In this document: piece by piece, positions 57,701 to 64,000 of the stretch | Layout of the letters: each line of letters starts with the position of its first letter | Numbering within the stretch: the first letter of the stretch is position 1 | Assembly (NCBI GenBank): GCA_006384855.1 | Contig: VCJN01000187.1 | Span: forward strand, 1 to 64,000 | Origin: Tetraselmis striata | Lineage: Eukaryota > Chlorophyta > Chlorodendrophyceae > Chlorodendrales > Chlorodendraceae | DNA length: 64,000 nt | Reading direction: 5' to 3' | Translations under genes and position numbers: made by a program | Notes under the pieces: generated by a model | The model's input: the letters and a program-made list of their open reading frames with translations, nothing else | Databases searched by the model: none | What the model was told of the DNA's origin: nothing

Positions 57701-60094
57701 CTACATCGCGGTACCAGGTCGGAAGAAGTTGGCCATACGGCCAAGCACGCTGGTTGGCCTCGCCGTCGCATCCCCTGCGACGCTATCGCGTTCCGTGCGC
57801 ACCGCCGTGGTGGTCACCTGAACGTTTGGGTTGGCGGGCGCGGCGGCCCACGTCGCAACACGATCCGAGAAGATGTACACACCGGAGCCGGTGCCTCCAG
57901 CAGATGAGCGAGTGGCTTCCGAGCGCCCGGTAGGCGCCGAGGAGCGCGCCCCGTCGCTCGCCCGGGGCGCCCGGGCGGACGTGAAGCCCTGACCGGGTCG
58001 CGTCGACGCAACGCGCGAGCCTTTCGGTGGCAGAAAGACGCCCGCGCCGGGCCGAGTCGAGCCGTCCGAGGCGCGCGTGGCGTCGCCGCCGAAGCCGCGC
58101 GTCGCGGCCGGCGGCGGTTCGGGTGCCACCGGCAGCGCCGACGAGGTGCGCGGGGACAGTTCTTGCACCTTGGTGGTGGCGGAGTCTTCAGATGCGTCGG
58201 GGGAACGCTCCGACTTGCTGAATCGTGACTTAGTCCCACGGTAGGACTCCGAATCGCGCGGAGTGCGGCTCATAGAAGATTGCCGCGCAAAGAGGCTGGA
58301 GAATCCGGATGGCGTGGTGACGCGGGCCTCGGGCTTCGCGGCGACGGCAGCGGGGGCCGTTGCCTGCCAGCCGCCGCGCGCTGGTCCGTCGGGCGGCGTG
58401 CCGGGCTTGTGTCCAACGCGCGTCCCCGTTGGCAGCTCCTCGACCGACCCGAACTCCGCTTCCGGCTGGTCCAGCACCGAATCCATGCTCGGCTGGCCGG
58501 ATTTCCAGCTGGAATGCCCCAGCAGCGGCGCGGCGCCGCCGTCTGAAGTCCGCGACGAGGCGCGCGTTGTGGAGCCGCGCAAGCGGCGCGAGGGGTGGCG
58601 CATCTGCTGCTCGCGGTGGACCTCCTCCGGCGTGCCGGGTAGCGCGCCCTCGCCGCCCGCCACCGAGTCGCGCATAGCGCCCCAGCCAGCAGCGAGCGCC
58701 GCCTCGCCTGGTGTCGACTTGGCGCGCGCCATCGGGTCGGTCGCCACCACGCCATCGGTGAAAGCCAGGTTGCGGCGCGTACTGCCCCCCGTCGCGCTCA
58801 TGCTCTGCATGCGCAGCTTCTGCCGCGTCGCCTGCCGCGCCACGCGCTGTTCGATGCCGCCGTCATCGGCGCCAGTGGCGCTCGAGCGCCCGGCAATCAG
58901 CGCCAGCGCGGTGGTGCTCTCCGTCAGGTGCTGCACATCGCACAACATCTCCTCCACCAGGTCCCCCTCCATGTCCAGCACCGCCAGCTGCGCCTCCAGC
59001 TCCGCTGTCAGGCTGTTGACTAACTCCAGGGGGTCGTGCTTCAGCGGCCGGAACGCGCCCACAGGGTCCGTGTCCCAGCCCTTGGCCGCCCAGTGCTCCA
59101 GCAGCGTCAGCGCGTCTTCCTCTCGGGACTCGGCCGCACGGCGGCGCCTCGAGCGGAGCGACAGCAGATTGGCCATGGGGGACTTGCCGCCGCCCTGGGC
59201 GCTGTGCCCGCCTGTCCCAGGATGGGCGCGGGCAAGCGCTTGGCGGCAGGCCGCGACGCCGCGCCGGCTGTGCAGAAGCTGCTTGACCTCTGTCAGCATG
59301 TTGGGCATACCGTCGGGCCCGCTGGACAGGTCCTGCTTGGCGCGGTAGTACTCCTCGCCCAGGATGGCCAGCAGGAAGGACAGCACCATGTAGCCCAGCA
59401 GGAAGGAGACCATGATGTAGAGAACGCGCGCCACGATCAGCGTGATCACATTGCGCTCCAGTGCCGCCGGGCTCGCCGCGGCGTGCAGGTCGCCCAGGTC
59501 GCCGGTGAGTAGGTAGAAGGCCAAAAAGTCGATCGCGCCGCCGGCGGTGGACAGCTTGACGTAGACGTCGCCCATCACGAGGTGCAGCCCCACGCCGATG
59601 AACACCACAATGACCAGGACAAGCACCATCAGGTTGGCCAGGTCCGGCAGCGACAGCGACACCGTCGCGTAGATGACGCCCACGCGCGGCTGGAAGCCCC
59701 ACACGTGCACTAGCCGCACGACGGCCAGCACCAGCGCGATGCCGTGCGCTGCGCCCGCCAGCGCCAGCACGGCCGACACGCTCGACACACTGCCCAGCGC
59801 CCCGCCAAATGTCTCCAGGCCCGTCTCGCTGTCGGGCATTGCCCACCTGCGTGCCGCCAGCCGCACAACCAGGCTGTCAGCTTCGCATGCCTGAGTGTGG
59901 CGCGCTCCTTTGGCAGCTTATCAAAGCCGGCCGTAAGCCTAGTCACATGCTAACACATACGTATCACTGTGATGCATACACATACAGATATAAGACATGC
60001 ACATGCACACATAAAATATATACACAGATATGTACAGATCGAAAATTGATATATACATATACATATAATAATAAATATATATAATAATTACATG

Positions 60095-60134
<40 letters not shown>

Positions 60135-63100
60135 ATTAGATGTTGTATATATCTGCACAAACACCAAAAATGATACATACTCTCACACGATACTGTGATA
60201 CTGTGGTGATATAAAAAAGTAGGAGGAGGCTAGTCTGGCGTTATGGAAGAGTCTGAGCAGGGGCACCACAGCGGATACACATGTGTGCCAAGTAAGCGGA
60301 CATGTTGCCAGTTGCTGATTGAGAACACAGTCGAGACGGCAGCGGGCGCACCTGGCCCCCGCCTGCTCTTCTGCGCCGTCCAGGGCCAGGGCGACATCGA
60401 CCTCCGTGCCGCTTGCGGCCTTCGCGGGCTCGAAAAAGGCGGCAGGCGCGGTGGTGATGTCGTCGTAGATGGGGTACGAGGTGGCCAGGCCGCTCAGGCG
60501 CGTCTCCAGGAGCATCCCCAGCAGCGCGGCCACCGTGCCGAGCAGCAGGAACCCGAGGATCAGGGCGTCGAGGACGCTGCCGGTGGCCCAGCGGCGTGAG
60601 GTGGCGCCGCTCATAGAGGCCATGCTGGAGGTGCGCTTCACCGGGCTGCCCATCTCCTTGAAGCTGGAGGCCTTCTTCAGCAGCGCCGTGACCGGGCTAC
60701 CTGCGCTCTTGCTTCCACCCGGTTTCAAGACACCAGAGTGGGCCGGCTTTAGGGCGAGCTTGCGCCGCAGAAGTGCCACTGCCTTCGTGACAGCGGCCCC
60801 CAGCAAGGCCGGCAGGTCCGACATCAGCGTCAGCCAGATTATCAGCAGCGCCAGCCCGGCCAGGCAGCCCAGGTCGTGGCGCGTCGGCAGGAAAGTGGGC
60901 ACTGTCTTGGGCACGCCCGCCGAGAAGACGACCGAGCCGTCGGCGTTCCAGGAAAAGCTCGCCTCCGCGTAGCTGAGGACCTGCAGCTTGGGGTTGTACG
61001 CTGCCAGGCGGAGCGCCAGGCTGACGGTGCGGCGGTCCATGTAGTTGCCCTGCTCCAGCGCGGCCATGAGCAGGCCTGCGCGACCGGCGTCCAGCTCGGG
61101 CGGCAGCACCACTGGGAAGCCGTCCGCTGCGCCTGGCAGCGGCCGGTGCGCAAACAGCACCGGCGCGTCGTTGATGTTGAGGTCGTCGCTGCCGGGGGTC
61201 ATGTTGTAGAAGCGCCCCTCCTGCCCATCCAGCTGCGAGTTGTACAGGCCCAGCCCGCGCACAAAGACGGGGTCCGCGCCATAGGGGAGCAGCGGGTTCG
61301 CCACGTCCTGCAGGTACTCGTCCAGCACGCTCGAATTGCTCTTTGTCTGAACCCTGCGGATCAGCGGAGCGGGTTCGGCGGCATCAGTGTGCCGCAGACG
61401 AATGCGACTGGGCCGTCATGGGGTACAATGGACGGTACCCATCTATGCCTAGATTTTGCTTCAATACGTACCCGATGTTTGCTGTGAGGTAAATATGTCG
61501 AGGTGATACACGGCGATTACTGAATGATTGCTACATGGTCAGCAAAACGCAGGGCCCATAACAGTCCACTGCTTGTCCACACCTCAATTATAAAAGGATA
61601 GGATAGAGGCCGCGCATGTATAAATCACACTACTTCAGAGGCGCACACACTGCCCCAATTTGCACGAGGCTCGCTGCTATAAGAGGAGTATAATAAGCCA
61701 GGTTGTTCCTATGCAGCAGTGTAAATTATTTAGCGACACAGTGAAAATAGTGCAGGGGCAGGGATGAGCAGGCACGGGGACAAATCCAAGCAGACTGTGG
61801 CCGGCAGGGAGGGATGGGTGCAAAGAGAGGGGGGGGGGGGGGGGGGGGGCAACCTTTCCAGGAAGCGCTTCTCCGCGCACTCCGACGAGAGGTGGTCAAA
61901 GTGGATGTCGCATGCGGCAGGGTCCTGCCCGCGGCGCAGCTGGTGCAGCACGAGCCCCCCGAGCATGCGGTTCCCGCCCTTGGCAGGGCCCAGGTAGCGC
62001 GACAGCTCCGGCGCGTCAGTCAGGTCCACCTGGCGCTCGTACGCCGAGCGGGGAATCACACGGTAGCCTTGCCACAACTGCGCCGACCCCAAGGGCCCAC
62101 CATCCCCCTCTGCCTGCAGCAGCTGCCGGCGGCGGCGACTTTCTTCCTCGTCTGGTGTGCGCTGAAAGCTGATTTCGTAGGAGCCCACGCGCTCGGAGGA
62201 GGTGGCCAGGCAGGGCTTGGAGGACGCGCCATTATCGGATGAGATCCCACCGATCTGCAAGTCCGCACATTGCCAGCCAGGGGGACAGACGGGCTCAGAC
62301 AGGGGGGAGCTTGGCGGACATGGCAGATAGGGGCGGCCACGGCGAAATTTGCTTCAAACGAAAGGAAACAAAGCAGCGAGGGTGTGTGCATGTGTGTGTG
62401 TGTGTGTGCCGATTGGGGGCATTGGGGATATCAGAGATTAATCAGAGATGGGTTAAAAAACAATTTTAATGGAACTTCCTGCGAGTTTGGTTGTCTTCAG
62501 ATTGTGGCGCTACTATATAGGATGTACAAGTAGTTAACGCTTGGCGGGTGATTTATATATGATCAAGACAATATAACATATGTACAGTGTGGTTGTTTAG
62601 TAGGCATGCACGGGGACGGCGGGGGTGGAGTCGCTCACCGAGTCGAGGAACTCCTGCGTGTTGGCCAGGTCCCGCAGGAAAGCCTCCGCGGTGGAGATAC
62701 CTTCCTCCAGCGCCGCAATAGTGGAGGCCGCCGCCGCCGCGTTGGCGGCCTGCGCCTCGAGCAACGCGTCCGCGGTGGCGCTGATGGCGGTGGCGTTGCC
62801 CTCCAGCTGGGACGACGCCTCCGCTGCGTCCTCCATCCAGCCCTTCGCCGCTTCGGAGAGCGCGGTGTTGTCGAGGCCATCGTCGGCGAGCCAGGCGGCC
62901 GTGTCGGCCACCACGCCGCTCAGCGAGGCGCCCGCGGCGTCCAGCGCGCGCGGCAGGGGCGCAAAGGCGCTCAGGAGGCTGGCCATTCGCCCCGCGACCG
63001 GGTCTACCTCTGCGGCGGGCGTGAAGGACGAGCCCAGCACGGCCACGCCGAGCGCGCCCCCGGCGCGGCGGGCTGGGGCACTGCCGCCGTCGCCCTGCAC

Positions 63101-64000
63101 CAGGTACTCCGCCACCTGCTCCGGGGACAGCTCCAGCTCCAGCCCGGGCGGCAGCAGCAGCACCAGCCGCAGCAGCGCCTCGCCGGGTGAGCCGGGGTTG
63201 GGGTCGAGCGAGCCCAGAGACACGCTGGCCGGTGCAAACTGCCCCGGCGCCTGCGCATTGGCCGCCGCCAGCAGCGCCGCTTCCAGCACCTCCAGCGTCG
63301 TGTCCTCCACCGCAGCGGCCTCCACTGTGCCGATGTTGGGCACCTGGAACTGGAAACTCAGCGACGCCACGGCGCGGATGAGCACCTGCCAGCAGAAGGG
63401 GCAGTGACAGGTCACAATACAGTAAGTAGCTACATCAGAAGGGGAACAGGGAGGGGGGGGGGGGGGGGGGGGGGGGGGGCTGAGAGGAGCAACTACAGGT
63501 GCTCGCGGTGAGGGCTACACAGCCCCACCGAAGCGAAACCATCAAAAAATCCTTGGTTAGGGCGCTGGCTTTGCTCATGATAATTGACAGCGTGCACAGT
63601 CATTGATTTCGTATTACTTAATATACCCAATGGCAGCGAGGTCTACACAAATTCAGGAGTGTATATATAGTAGCAGACTTTCCAGGCTCACACATGCATG
63701 CAGTCAGTGCAAGGGACGAGAGAATGTAGTTAACTCCCGGCGCGCCGCACCTGCCGCGTGAGCGAGTCGACCGCCTCGCCGTCATCGCTCCACAGCGTGT
63801 AAGTGTAGCGATACAGCGCAGGCACGCAGCGCACGCCGCTCGAGACGTCACCAACAAGGCTCGCCTCGCAGCGCTCGAGCTGCTCCGGGGGCGTGGTCTC
63901 CTCAACGGTTATGTCCGCTGACTCGAGCGGCTCGCGGGTCGTGGCGTCGACCGCGAGCACACCGCAGCCGGTGCTGGCGGCGCCGGCGCAGGGGAGCAGG
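57701..64000 (-). CDS. Polycystin-2-like (PKD2/TRPP) cation channel, 5' end outside window
   Basis: Exons in phase: beyond 64000 to 63751, 63385-62639, 62254-61854, 61353-60352 and 59873-57701. The first visible exon is an ectodomain piece (YRYTYTLWSDDGEAVDSLTR). The second is A/E/S-rich and probably coiled coil (STIAALEEGISTAEAFLRDL). The next two form the polycystin/TOP domain (SAQLWQGYRVIPRSAYERQV, VFVRGLGLYNSQLDGQEGRF, VLSYAEASFSWNADGSVVF) and two membrane segments (LAGLALLIIWLTLMSDL, ALILGFLLLGTVAALLGML). The last exon has S4-S6: FQPRVGVIYATVSLSLPDLA, LVLVIVVFIGVGLHLVMGD, the pore-side FLAFYLLTGDLGDL, and LLGYMVLSFLLAILGEEYYR. A 430-residue cytosolic S/T-rich tail ends FFRPGTAM. PKD channels are Ca-permeable and often ciliary; location here is unknown. 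The ectodomain order is unlike animal PKD2. Confidence 0.9.
59940..60140. repeat. AT-rich and (TA)n microsatellites in the PKD2-like intron
   Basis: The intron 60351-59874 contains ACACATACA-type repeats (about 59950-60015), ATATACATAT repeats and a TA run at about 60101-60131. Confidence 0.9.
61829..61849. repeat. 21-base G tract next to a PKD2-like splice donor
   Basis: C on the sense strand. It begins 5 bases after the exon end at 61854 (sense GTTG then C21), so the homopolymer adjoins the donor. Confidence 0.9.
63453..63479. repeat. 27-base G tract in a PKD2-like intron
   Basis: C on the sense strand, within intron 63750-63386, about 68 bases upstream of the acceptor. Confidence 0.9.

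Noticed and set aside
58263-59348. 361-residue plus-strand ORF
   Set aside because: Antisense shadow of the PKD2-like last exon, which has clear channel motifs.

Overview
This looks like nuclear DNA of a green alga. It is GC-rich and carries spliced genes with GT-AG introns. Its genes include a plastid-type inactive Clp protease subunit (ClpR) with a transit-like N terminus, the eukaryotic snoRNP protein NOP10, and a polycystin-type (PKD2/TRPP) channel. TGTAA, the chlorophyte-style poly(A) signal, follows the stop codon of every gene whose 3' end is visible. Runs of 15 to 30 C or G occur throughout, many of them inside introns. I cannot name the species.

The left half (about 1.7 to 31 kb) is an accumulation of transposable elements. 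It holds two hAT DNA transposons with exact 8-bp target duplications (2622-4673 and 28952-30431). It also holds frameshifted DIRS-like reverse transcriptase and RNase H fragments inside duplicated blocks (12.2-15.2 kb). A family called 'element R' here is present in at least four pieces; it has a Gag-like ORF without a recognisable enzyme, a leader of about 170 bp and a conserved 3' end of about 390 bp. Smaller dispersed repeats (families A and B), a decayed transposase-like gene (24.6-26.25 kb), a 371-bp tandem repeat and a 30-bp minisatellite complete the region. The only ordinary gene on this side is a multi-exon membrane protein at the left edge (TauE/SafE-like), cut by the window end.

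The right half (about 31.4 to 64 kb) holds genes. On the plus strand at 31460-45872 lies a very large gene of unknown function. Its 6.8-kb last exon encodes six 235-residue Cys-rich units in an A-B-B-B-B-A arrangement, then a long disordered basic tail. On the minus strand at 48515-49036 is NOP10, complete at 64 residues in two exons. On the plus strand at 49803-51678 is a six-exon ClpR gene giving 272 residues. On the minus strand from 57701 to the right edge is a PKD2-like channel whose 5' end lies outside the window. The stretch 51.7-57.7 kb appears gene-poor, with a 53-bp foldback and a decayed ORF remnant.

Exon borders were worked out by hand from splice sites, reading-frame phase and protein similarity. 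They are firm for NOP10, ClpR, the PKD2 exons and the 3' part of the giant gene. They are incomplete for the 5' part of the giant gene and for the TauE/SafE-like gene. The genes show no obvious shared pathway beyond neighbourhood; ClpR would act in the plastid, NOP10 in the nucleolus and the PKD2-like protein in a membrane.
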